DNA from: Nitrosomonas oligotropha
GTDB taxonomy: Bacteria; Pseudomonadota; Gammaproteobacteria; Burkholderiales; Nitrosomonadaceae
DNA length: 64,000 bases
Direction of reading: 5' to 3'
Assembly (NCBI RefSeq): GCF_900106555.1
Contig: NZ_FNOE01000008.1
Span: 1 to 64,000 of the forward strand
Shown here in pieces: positions 57,102 to 64,000 of the stretch (the first letter of the stretch is position 1; the number at the start of each line of letters is the position of its first letter). The notes under the pieces were generated by a model. That model ran no database searches. It worked only from the letters and a program-made list of their open reading frames with translations, and was not told the origin of the DNA. The position numbers and the translations under genes are program-made.

Positions 57102-59891
57102 ATGGCGCTAGCCTGGAACGAAATCAAAGACCGCGCGCTGGCGTTTTCCCGCGACTGGGCCAAAGCGGAATCGGAAGACGCCGACGCCAAACCGTTCTGG
57201 ATCGAATTTTTCCAAGTCTTCGGCATCAACCAGCGGCGCATCGGCAGTTTCGAGCAAAAGGTCAAAAAACTCGGCGACCGCGACGGATACATCGATTGGC
57301 TGTGGAAAGGCAACCTGCTGATCGAACACAAATCACGCGGTAAAGATCTGGATCGCGCCTACCAGCAGGCCATCGACTATTTCCCCGGACTGAAGGAACA
57401 CGAACTGCCGCGTTTCGTGCTGGTCAGCGACTTCGCGCGCTTCCGCCTGTACGACATGATCGAAGGCACGCACAGCGAATTCCTGCTGAAAGGGCTGTAT
57501 AAAAACGTCAAGCTGTTCTGGTTCATCGCCGGGTACCAGCCGCAAAAAATCTCGCCGCAAAGCCCGGTCAACGCCAAGGCGGTGCAGCGCATGGCGCGGC
57601 TGCACGACCGCCTGAAACAAATCGGCTACACCGGCCACGCGCTCGAGGTCTATCTGGTGCGCCTGCTGTTTTGCCTATTCGCCGAGGACACCGGTATTTT
57701 CGAGCGCACTCAGTTCACCGAATTCATCGAGCAGCAAACGCGCGAGGACGGCAGCGATCTCGCGCCGCAACTGGCGCAACTGTTCGACGTGCTCAACACG
57801 CCGGAAACCGCGCGGCTGAGAAACCTCGACGACACGCTGAGCCGATTTCCGTACATCAATGGCAAATTGTTCGAGGAACGCCTGCCGTTCGCCAGCTTCG
57901 ACCGCGACATGCGCGCCGCGCTGCTGTATTGCTGCGCCATCGACTGGAGCGGCATTTCCCCGGCGATTTTCGGTTCACTGTTCCAGAACATCATGGACGA
58001 AACACCGAACGCGCGGCGCAACCTCGGCGCGCACTACACCACCGAGGAAAACATCCTGAAACTGATCGGCCCGCTGTTCCTCGACGAACTGCGCGCTGAG
58101 TTCGATAAAATCCGCCACACCGTCAAAAGCCGCACGCAAAACCTGCAAGCGTTCCACGCCAAGCTCGCCGGACTGAAATTTCTCGACCCGGCATGCGGCT
58201 GCGGCAATTTTCTGGTGATCGCGTACCGCGAACTGCGCAAGCTGGAACTGGAAGTGCTGCGCGAACTACACCACAGCGGCCAGCAGGCGCTCGACATCGC
58301 CACCATCATTCAGGTCGACGTCGACCAGTTCCACGGCATCGAAATCGAGGAATTTCCGGTGCAAATCGCGCAAGTCGCGCTATGGTTGACCGACCACCAG
58401 ATGAACGCGTTGGTGTCGGAAGAATTCGGCCAGTATTTCATCCGCCTGCCGTTGAAAAAATCCGCGCACATCCTACACGGCAACGCGCTGCGACTCGATT
58501 GGAACAGCGTCATCGCGGCGAAGGAGTGCGATATTGTGATGGGCAATCCGCCGTTCATTGGCGCGAAATTCTTGAATGACGCACAGCGCACCGATGTCGC
58601 GACGATTTTTCACGACACCAAAAACGCCGGTTTGCTCGATTACGTCACCTGCTGGTACCGCAAGGCTACCGGCTACATCGCCGCCCACCCGGCGATCCGG
58701 GTGGCGTTCGTCTCAACCAACTCGATCACGCAGGGCGAACAGGTTAGCGTATTGTGGCCGGATTTACTGCGCCACGGTGTGCATCTGCATTTCGCCCACC
58801 GCACCTTTCAATGGAGCAGCGAAGCCAGCGGCAAAGCCGCAGTGCATTGCGTCATCATCGGTTTTGGTTTGCAAGAAGCGGCGCAGAAAACCATTTTTGA
58901 ATATGAAAACATTCAGGGCGAAGCGCATGCTGTAGCGTCCAAAAACATCAATCCGTATCTGGTGGATTCACCAAATCTATTTTTAGAAAATCGAAACAAA
59001 CCAATTTGCTCCGTTCCCGTAATCGGCATAGGAAGTCAACCAATTGATGATGGTAACTTCCTATTCACTACTGAAGAAAAAGAAGAATTTCTTAAGCGCT
59101 CACCTAAAGCAGCAAAATATTTCCATCGCTGGCTCGGCGCGGTCGAATTTATCAATGGATATGAGCGCTGGTGTTTATGGCTCGGTGATTGTCCTCCAAA
59201 CGAACTGCGTCAGCTTCCAGAAGTATTATCTTTGGTCGAGGCTGTTAAAAATTTTCGCTTAAAAAGTAAGCGCGCCCAAACTTTAAAAGCAGCTGACACA
59301 CCGACTCATTTTGGCACTGAACTCATACCAACAACGCCTTATCTGCTTATTCCAAAAGTATCATCGGAAAGGCGTAACTTTATTCCGTTAGGGTTCATTC
59401 AACCCGAAACTTTCTGTAGCGATCTGGTTTTTATGCTACCCAACGCCACGCTCTATCATTTCGGCATCCTCACTTCCACGATGCACAACGCCTGGATGCG
59501 CACGGTATGCGGGCGCTTGAAAAGCGATTACCGCTATTCCGCCGGGATCGTCTACAACAACTTCCCCTGGCCGGAACCCACCGATACCCAACGCAAAACC
59601 ATCGAAACCGCCGCGCAAGCCGTGCTCGACGCCCGCGCGCAATTCCCAAATGCCACGCTGGCCGATCTGTATGATCCGCTGGCGATGCCGCCGGAACTGG
59701 TGCGCGCGCATCAGACACTCGACCGCGCCGTCGACGCCGCCTACGGCAAAAAATCGTTCGCCTCCGAAGCCGAGCGCGTGGCGTTTTTGTTCGAACGCTA
59801 CCAAACGATCACCAGCCTGCTGCCCGCCGCCGCAGCCCGTAGACCTCGCAAGAAAACAGCAAAACAACCCGATCACGACCCGCTTCCTTGA
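57102..59891 (+). CDS. MmeI-like Type IIL single-chain restriction-modification enzyme
   Basis: The 929-residue protein (MmeI has 919) joins nuclease, adenine methyltransferase and specificity in one chain. The N-terminal nuclease has D65, then nine residues, then E75-H-K77 (IDWLWKGNLLIEHKSRGK), exactly the D-X9-E-X-K spacing described for MmeI. The methyltransferase has motif I FLDPACGCGNF (D362) and motif IV NPPF (482-485). The segment expected to hold the target recognition domain (about residues 600-780; 58905-59440) is AT-rich (20 of 60 bases GC at 59041-59100) against 37 of 60 at 58141-58200, suggesting exchange of that module. A C-terminal helical part follows. No separate methyltransferase is encoded nearby, as expected for this type. 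Confidence 0.92.
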   Translation: MALAWNEIKDRALAFSRDWAKAESEDADAKPFWIEFFQVFGINQRRIGSFEQKVKKLGDRDGYIDWLWKGNLLIEHKSRGKDLDRAYQQAIDYFPGLKEHELPRFVLVSDFARFRLYDMIEGTHSEFLLKGLYKNVKLFWFIAGYQPQKISPQSPVNAKAVQRMARLHDRLKQIGYTGHALEVYLVRLLFCLFAEDTGIFERTQFTEFIEQQTREDGSDLAPQLAQLFDVLNTPETARLRNLDDTLSRFPYINGKLFEERLPFASFDRDMRAALLYCCAIDWSGISPAIFGSLFQNIMDETPNARRNLGAHYTTEENILKLIGPLFLDELRAEFDKIRHTVKSRTQNLQAFHAKLAGLKFLDPACGCGNFLVIAYRELRKLELEVLRELHHSGQQALDIATIIQVDVDQFHGIEIEEFPVQIAQVALWLTDHQMNALVSEEFGQYFIRLPLKKSAHILHGNALRLDWNSVIAAKECDIVMGNPPFIGAKFLNDAQRTDVATIFHDTKNAGLLDYVTCWYRKATGYIAAHPAIRVAFVSTNSITQGEQVSVLWPDLLRHGVHLHFAHRTFQWSSEASGKAAVHCVIIGFGLQEAAQKTIFEYENIQGEAHAVASKNINPYLVDSPNLFLENRNKPICSVPVIGIGSQPIDDGNFLFTTEEKEEFLKRSPKAAKYFHRWLGAVEFINGYERWCLWLGDCPPNELRQLPEVLSLVEAVKNFRLKSKRAQTLKAADTPTHFGTELIPTTPYLLIPKVSSERRNFIPLGFIQPETFCSDLVFMLPNATLYHFGILTSTMHNAWMRTVCGRLKSDYRYSAGIVYNNFPWPEPTDTQRKTIETAAQAVLDARAQFPNATLADLYDPLAMPPELVRAHQTLDRAVDAAYGKKSFASEAERVAFLFERYQTITSLLPAAAARRPRKKTAKQPDHDPLP

Positions 59892-60042
59892 CGGTGAAAC
59901 CTATGCCGGGCGTCACGGTGCGCTGCTACGAGATTTTTTGCATGCCGCCGGAACGGGCCATTTCCGGCAAAAACAATGCAAACCGCTGAGCGTGAATACA
60001 CGACCGGCATTGATGTCCGCAAGGAAGAATGGAGGGATAAAA

Positions 60043-60069
60043 ATACGGTGAACCCGTAATTCACCGTAT
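60043..60069 (-). terminator. Rho-independent terminator of the SmbP-like gene
   Basis: Arms atacggtgaa (60043-60052) and ttcaccgtat (60060-60069) form a 10-base stem with a 7-base loop. Read on the minus strand it is followed by a T-run and lies 15 bases after the stop of the SmbP-like gene. The 150 bases to the left, down to the restriction enzyme stop at 59891, hold no gene that I can support. Confidence 0.8.
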
Positions 60070-60084
60070 GTTAGGGTGCTAAAG

Positions 60085-60459
60085 CTAGTAGGACGATTGC
60101 TTTGGTGCGGGGGCCGGTGTGGATGCGGCTTGCTTAAAATGGTTTACAGCATCTGTGGCCGCTTTCTTGGCTGCTTCAGCATTGCCACCTTTGCCTTCTT
60201 TGATCGCATCATCCAGGCATTTGATGCCTTCATCGATATGTTTGGGGTCGCTTTTGGAGTTTTTATTATTTTTCGCATCAATGGCATGCGCTTTCGCATG
60301 CTCGGCATGTTCGGCTACTGCCTTGCCATCAGCCGCGGCCGCCGCAGCTTCAGCGTGCTTTATGGCGTGCACCAGATGGCTCTCTCCGGCTATTGCACTC
60401 AGTGAAAAAAGAATCATGATCATGATGCTGGTAAAAAACATCAGTGTTTTTACGCTCAT
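60085..60459 (-). CDS. SmbP-like small metal-binding protein
   Basis: The 124-residue protein has a signal peptide (KTLMFFTSIMIMILFSLSAIA), so it is exported, and a helical body with repeated His/Glu/Ala heptad-like units: SHLVHAIKHAEAAAAAADGK, EHAEHAKAHAIDAKNNKN and HIDEGIKCLDDAIKEGK. This matches SmbP, a periplasmic four-helix-bundle metal (copper) binder first described in Nitrosomonas europaea, but with fewer histidines, one cysteine, and a Pro/Ala tail (STPAPAPKQSSY) not seen in SmbP. It may buffer copper needed by ammonia monooxygenase. A terminator follows it. Confidence 0.85.
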   Translation of the reverse strand: MSVKTLMFFTSIMIMILFSLSAIAGESHLVHAIKHAEAAAAAADGKAVAEHAEHAKAHAIDAKNNKNSKSDPKHIDEGIKCLDDAIKEGKGGNAEAAKKAATDAVNHFKQAASTPAPAPKQSSY

Positions 60460-60735
60460 TTTATAACTCCTTCCAAATTCATTGATCGACGGGAAATCTT
60501 TTGATGACCCTCCACTTCTCATACTAGAGTTATTGGCGCAATTAATGAATAAGCATTGTGCTTATTTTTCTTGTAGTTATTCGCCTACAGATGTAAGGAT
60601 ATATGCGTGTGGCGATACCAGAAAAAACATTGAGGACTCGGATTATTTAACCACCACGCAGGCGGTGTGGGATGCCCGTCAGTGCCGCACCTGGTAAAAG
60701 CCCGGTAAGCGGTCAGCAGGATAAACTAGCCAAAG
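60460..60735. other. Intergenic region upstream of the SmbP-like gene
   Basis: These 276 bases contain the SmbP-like promoter. A hairpin with arms aataagca (60548-60555) and tgcttatt (60559-60566) followed by T residues could be a plus-strand terminator, but no plus-strand gene precedes it. Confidence 0.35.
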
Positions 60736-61962
60736 CTACTTGGCGATGGTGATACTCGGCACGCCGACGCGCGGGATGTCGGTGACGGTCATTTGGAACA
60801 GCAGGAACAATAACTGAAAGGCGTCGCGGTTCCAACGCGCGTAAGGTCCCGTGGTATTCACCGCGTAGTAGCGGCCATCCCAGCGGATGGAAAGATCGAC
60901 ATCCCGGGGGCGCCAATCGGAAACAGTGAATTCCATGGTCAGATCGGGATTTTCGTTATTGAGGATCGCTGGCGTTCTGGGATCTTTCTCGACGTGATAG
61001 CCAAGTTCTTCGCCGAGCGATTTGCCGAGAAAACCGAGTATCGAGTGGAAGCTTCTGAGCCGGAACACGCCGCTCATCGCCCAATCCCCGCCATAATGCC
61101 CGGCGCGGATATCAAACGCGATGTCGCTGCTATCCCCGTCCACCACTTGCTGGCGCAAGGTTTCGCGTTCTTCGTCGGACAAGATGTTAGGGTCGTAGTT
61201 AGTGATCAGAATCGGTCCGGCGATGTGTTTCCGCAGCGTGTAGGTATTGTCTTGCGGATTGTAGCGCACGCTGAATTCCTTTTGCAGCGACTGAAAACCA
61301 TCTGCCGTGATGGCACTAGCCGGGATAACCCAGGTATTGATCAGCGCCAAAGGTTCGGCGTACAGCTGGTTATGGTCTTGAATCGCCGACAAGTGCAGCA
61401 CCACGCGGCGGAACATTTCATAACCGGCTTCATCCCCCGGACTGTTGCGATAAACACCATTGTACCGGTTCGTTTGCAGCATGCGCACTTCCTGCGCCAT
61501 CATGCGCAGCAGCAAGTCAACGTCGAAGCGCTGACGCAACAACAATGTCAGCTTGTTTTGCGGAAACGGTGTCAGCAGCCGCTTGGTGAATTCTTCCCCT
61601 TCGATCGGCACGATGCTGATGGTCGGGCTTTCCGCCATGCCGCCGCCGAAAATCGGCGATATCACGGCACCGGCCAGCCCGCCCGGCGATGGCGTGGCAC
61701 CCGCACTCGCTTGGAAATTGAAAGTCGCGGCGATGTTGGATACGCCGGTGAAATGAATCGGCTGGCGGTGATGCGCACGCACGATATTGATCAGCAACTG
61801 CTGCGACACCGCATCGGTAACGGCGTCATCGTACGCAAGCACGGCGCGGTTCAGCGCCATCGGCGAGAAGCAGCCTGTGAGGGTAATCAGGATAAACAGG
61901 CACAGCAACAATCGCGGCAAACGGTTTTGCTGAGCTGGATGCGCGTTTTCAGAGTTCACCAA
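60736..61962 (-). CDS. Lipoprotein of unknown function
   Basis: The 408-residue protein has a 13-residue polar start, a hydrophobic segment and a lipobox (LLLCLFILITLTGC, cysteine near residue 31). The rest shows a helical part (DAVTDAVSQQLLINIVRAHHRQPIHF, then LLLRQRFDVDLLLRMMAQE) and a beta-rich C-terminus. Nothing is recognised with confidence. A conserved secreted lipoprotein of this length in betaproteobacteria is plausible. It ends at GVPSITIAK. It begins 12 bases downstream of the CPBP protease stop and is probably co-transcribed with it. Confidence 0.75.
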   Translation of the reverse strand: MVNSENAHPAQQNRLPRLLLCLFILITLTGCFSPMALNRAVLAYDDAVTDAVSQQLLINIVRAHHRQPIHFTGVSNIAATFNFQASAGATPSPGGLAGAVISPIFGGGMAESPTISIVPIEGEEFTKRLLTPFPQNKLTLLLRQRFDVDLLLRMMAQEVRMLQTNRYNGVYRNSPGDEAGYEMFRRVVLHLSAIQDHNQLYAEPLALINTWVIPASAITADGFQSLQKEFSVRYNPQDNTYTLRKHIAGPILITNYDPNILSDEERETLRQQVVDGDSSDIAFDIRAGHYGGDWAMSGVFRLRSFHSILGFLGKSLGEELGYHVEKDPRTPAILNNENPDLTMEFTVSDWRPRDVDLSIRWDGRYYAVNTTGPYARWNRDAFQLLFLLFQMTVTDIPRVGVPSITIAK

Positions 61963-61974
61963 TCATCTCACTAT

Positions 61975-62784
61975 CTAAAATAGGCCTTTTCGATACAACG
62001 CGCACAGATCCATCGTCAGCGCGACACTACAGTGAATCATAACACCCAGCCAGATACTTTTGCTCTTTAAGCTCAGGAATCCTAAAACAACGCCCGCGAT
62101 GATCGCCGCGATCGTTTCCGGCATCGGTTTGCCGAAATGGATCATGCAATACGGGATCACCATGACGAAAATGGCGTAAAACCCGAAACGGTGCTTGGTG
62201 CCGTGCAGAATAAAGCCGCGGAAGAAGAATTCCAATGCGAGAAATTGCAGGAAATACACGATTTCCCAGAGGAAGAAATTAGGAAACAGACTTTCATCGC
62301 TGGCCACCGTATAAAACGGGTAGCGCGCAAGAAAGCTCTCGCTCCCGGAAAAATAAAATACCAGCGGCACCATGATCGCCAGCATGCCGAGATACAGGGG
62401 ATATCCTTGGCCGGCGTTCTTCAGCTGCAATCCGTATTCCGTCAGATTTTCCTTGAATACCAGCAGAATAATGCATGCCGGGAAAACGAAGTAAAAGAAA
62501 ATAACTACCGACGCCCAGTAAATCAGCTGGTGTAATTGTGCGTTGGCATGATGCTGCAGGAGATTATCCGCTGCTTGCGCCAATCCGGTCAGATTCAAAT
62601 CCCGCAAAACACTGATCAGGTAGTACGCATCGCCCAGATAGCGCGTACACGTGAGAGAGAAGGCGACGATCAGGCATACCAGCACCACTTTCACATCGAG
62701 CTTACGGATGTTTACCTGCAATGACCGTAACGAACTGGCTTCCGACTTCAGAAATACAAAAGAAAAAAGTTTTTTATTGATCAT
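61975..62784 (-). CDS. CPBP-family intramembrane metalloprotease
   Basis: The 269-residue multi-helix membrane protein has the CPBP motifs: LQFLALEFFFRGFIL (an ExxxR element with only one of the usual two glutamates), PYCMIHFGKPMPET (first histidine) and GVMIHCSVALTMD (second histidine). CPBP proteases cleave lipoprotein-like or prenylated substrates or act as bacteriocin-immunity proteins. ATG 62784 is chosen over a TTG six codons earlier. It is unrelated in detail to the CAAX-like protein at 48556. The adjacent lipoprotein gene may encode a partner; this is a guess. Confidence 0.82.
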   Translation of the reverse strand: MINKKLFSFVFLKSEASSLRSLQVNIRKLDVKVVLVCLIVAFSLTCTRYLGDAYYLISVLRDLNLTGLAQAADNLLQHHANAQLHQLIYWASVVIFFYFVFPACIILLVFKENLTEYGLQLKNAGQGYPLYLGMLAIMVPLVFYFSGSESFLARYPFYTVASDESLFPNFFLWEIVYFLQFLALEFFFRGFILHGTKHRFGFYAIFVMVIPYCMIHFGKPMPETIAAIIAGVVLGFLSLKSKSIWLGVMIHCSVALTMDLCALYRKGLF

Positions 62785-62999
62785 CTTTAATCTATAAACC
62801 AAGGAAATGAACCGGAAATAACGCTCAGCGCTTGCTTACTCGAAAAACCGGAAATACTGTTAAAAGCCTTCCCTGGCTTAGTTTTCCAATAAGATCCGGG
62901 TAAATGGTTGGTTAACTTTTTGTGAGTGTTGCTGATTAAAAGCTTCGCACCGATCCATCGCGAAGCAGGGTTTTGGAACATGCCGTAAAAAAACCGGAA

Positions 63000-64000
63000 C
63001 TAGTAATATTCCTGCCTAGCGAGGCTTTCAAAACACGTGTATTGCCCCAGGAAAGCCAAATCGACTTTGCCGATCGGGCCGTTACGCTGTTTGCCGATGA
63101 TGATCTCGGCGATGCCTTTGTCGGGTGAATCGGGGTTATACACTTCGTCGCGGTAAATGAACAAAATCACGTCGGCGTCTTGCTCGATTGCGCCAGATTC
63201 ACGCAAATCCGACATCACCGGGCGTTTGTTGGGGCGTTGTTCCAAGCTGCGGTTCAGCTGCGATAGCGCGATCACCGGCACTTTCAGTTCCTTCGCCAGA
63301 CCCTTCAATGCGCGCGATATTTCCGAAATCTCCGTGGCGCGGTTTTCTCCTTGGCCGGTGGACGACATCAGTTGCAAATAGTCGACCACGATCAAACCCA
63401 GTTCGCCGTACTGGCGGTAAAGCCTTCTGGCGCGCGCTCTGAGTTCCAAGGCATTCAGCGCGGCGGTTTCATCGATGTAAAGCGGCGCTTCGTTCAGTTT
63501 TCCCAGTGCATGCGTAAGTTTCGGCCAATCGTCGTCATCCAGCCGTCCGGTGCGCACTTTGTGCTGATCGAGCCTGCCAACCGAACCCAGCATCCGCATG
63601 GCCAGCTGCGCGCCGCCCATTTCCATACTGAATACCGCCACCGGCTTGTTTAATTCCAGCGCGACATTTTCAGCGATATTGAGTGAAAACGCGGTTTTAC
63701 CCATCGACGGACGTCCCGCGACGATGATCAGGTCGCCCGGCTGGAACCCGGAAGTCTTTTGGTCGAGATCGTGAAAACCGGAGGCGATGCCGGTGACGTT
63801 GCTGGGATTATCCTGGCTGTAGAGCAGTTCGATTCTTTCCACTACTTGCTTCAACAGCGGCTGAATGCCGACGAACCCTTCCTTGCCGCGCGCACCTTCC
63901 TCGGCGATTTCAAACACTTTGGCTTCCGCTTCGTCGAGCAAATCCGCCGCGGAACGTCCCGCCGGGTTGTATGCGGAATCGGTGATCTGCACCCCGACTT
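63000..64000 (-). CDS. dnaB: Replicative DNA helicase DnaB, C-terminal part (runs off the window)
   Basis: Only the 3' part is present; the gene continues beyond base 64000. The visible 333 residues begin in the linker (NPAGRSAADLLDEAEAKVF) and include the RecA-like helicase core: Walker A GRPSMGKTAFSLNIAEN, Walker B LIVVDYLQLM, the arginine-finger region RATEISEISRALKGLAKEL and LRESGAIEQDADVILFIYRD. DnaB unwinds DNA at the replication fork as a hexamer. No intein is present in the visible part. Confidence 0.97.
   Translation of the reverse strand, partial: VGVQITDSAYNPAGRSAADLLDEAEAKVFEIAEEGARGKEGFVGIQPLLKQVVERIELLYSQDNPSNVTGIASGFHDLDQKTSGFQPGDLIIVAGRPSMGKTAFSLNIAENVALELNKPVAVFSMEMGGAQLAMRMLGSVGRLDQHKVRTGRLDDDDWPKLTHALGKLNEAPLYIDETAALNALELRARARRLYRQYGELGLIVVDYLQLMSSTGQGENRATEISEISRALKGLAKELKVPVIALSQLNRSLEQRPNKRPVMSDLRESGAIEQDADVILFIYRDEVYNPDSPDKGIAEIIIGKQRNGPIGKVDLAFLGQYTCFESLARQEYY

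Noticed and set aside
59906..60060. Short frames after the MmeI-type gene, including one reading EYTTGIDVRKEEWRDKNTV
   Set aside because: Only about 27 codons, ends in the smbP terminator, no family recognised; could be debris.
60482..60697. 71-codon plus-strand frame between the SmbP-like and lipoprotein genes
   Set aside because: Low-complexity and without a ribosome site; crosses a hairpin and shows no known domain.
62787..62981. 64-codon minus-strand frame between the CPBP protease and dnaB
   Set aside because: No domain, no ribosome site, composition unlike the surrounding proteins; probably spacer.

Overview
The window reads as chromosome of a betaproteobacterial ammonia oxidiser, most likely Nitrosomonas or a close relative. 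The basis is a secreted His-rich SmbP-like protein (a family first described in Nitrosomonas europaea), a PEP-CTERM protein with a PEP-CTERM-associated CAAX-type protease, betaproteobacterial housekeeping genes (proA, bamD, rluD, greB, dnaB) and a moderate-to-high GC backbone. This assignment is inference; no rRNA or amo/hao gene lies in the window. No tRNA, rRNA, CRISPR array, intact insertion sequence or replication origin was found by eye.

Layout. 1-2478: a frameshifted ECF sigma factor, its cupin-type anti-sigma partner and a ROK sugar kinase. 2479-8119: an AT-rich accessory island with a MazE-like antitoxin whose PIN toxin is cut off at a C9 tract, a decayed DUF4143 ATPase fragment, and a very large membrane-inserted P-loop NTPase (about 1,428 residues) whose 3' end overlaps glgB. 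8070-18775: a complete glycogen module, glgB divergent from glgC - GH57 - GH57 - pgi - glgA. 18816-24432: bolA, csbD-like, a diheme lipoprotein cytochrome, several small enzymes and an orphan nuclease-like gene. 24633-33098: a FecR-type lipoprotein, sulfide:quinone oxidoreductase with a small membrane protein, and a TolC-adaptor-RND efflux operon. 33385-36913: proA, a lipoyl-domain dihydrolipoyl dehydrogenase and a small exported protein. 37063-40350: a three-gene retropepsin - 7TM/inactive transglutaminase - ATP-grasp operon. 40361-53055: signalling (HPt-REC-REC-GGDEF, PilZ), universal stress protein, bamD/rluD with interlocked start codons, a beta-barrel porin, a CAAX protease, dinB, GIY-YIG, ychJ and greB. 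53214-60459: an exported PLP decarboxylase, an SMR transporter, a PEP-CTERM protein, a 2-hydroxyacid dehydrogenase, a single-chain MmeI-type restriction-modification enzyme and an SmbP homologue. 60736-64000: a lipoprotein of unknown function, a CPBP-type protease and the C-terminal part of dnaB, which runs off the window.

How the genes fit together. The glycogen genes give a full route from hexose phosphate (Pgi) through ADP-glucose (GlgC) to linear glucan (GlgA) and branching (GlgB), with two GH57 enzymes remodelling the glucan. SQR would feed sulfide electrons to the quinone pool. The two most striking accessory items are the large NTPase inserted beside glgB, a candidate antiphage or stress-sensor protein, and the MmeI-type enzyme, in which only the segment expected to hold the target recognition domain is AT-rich, as if its specificity module had been exchanged.
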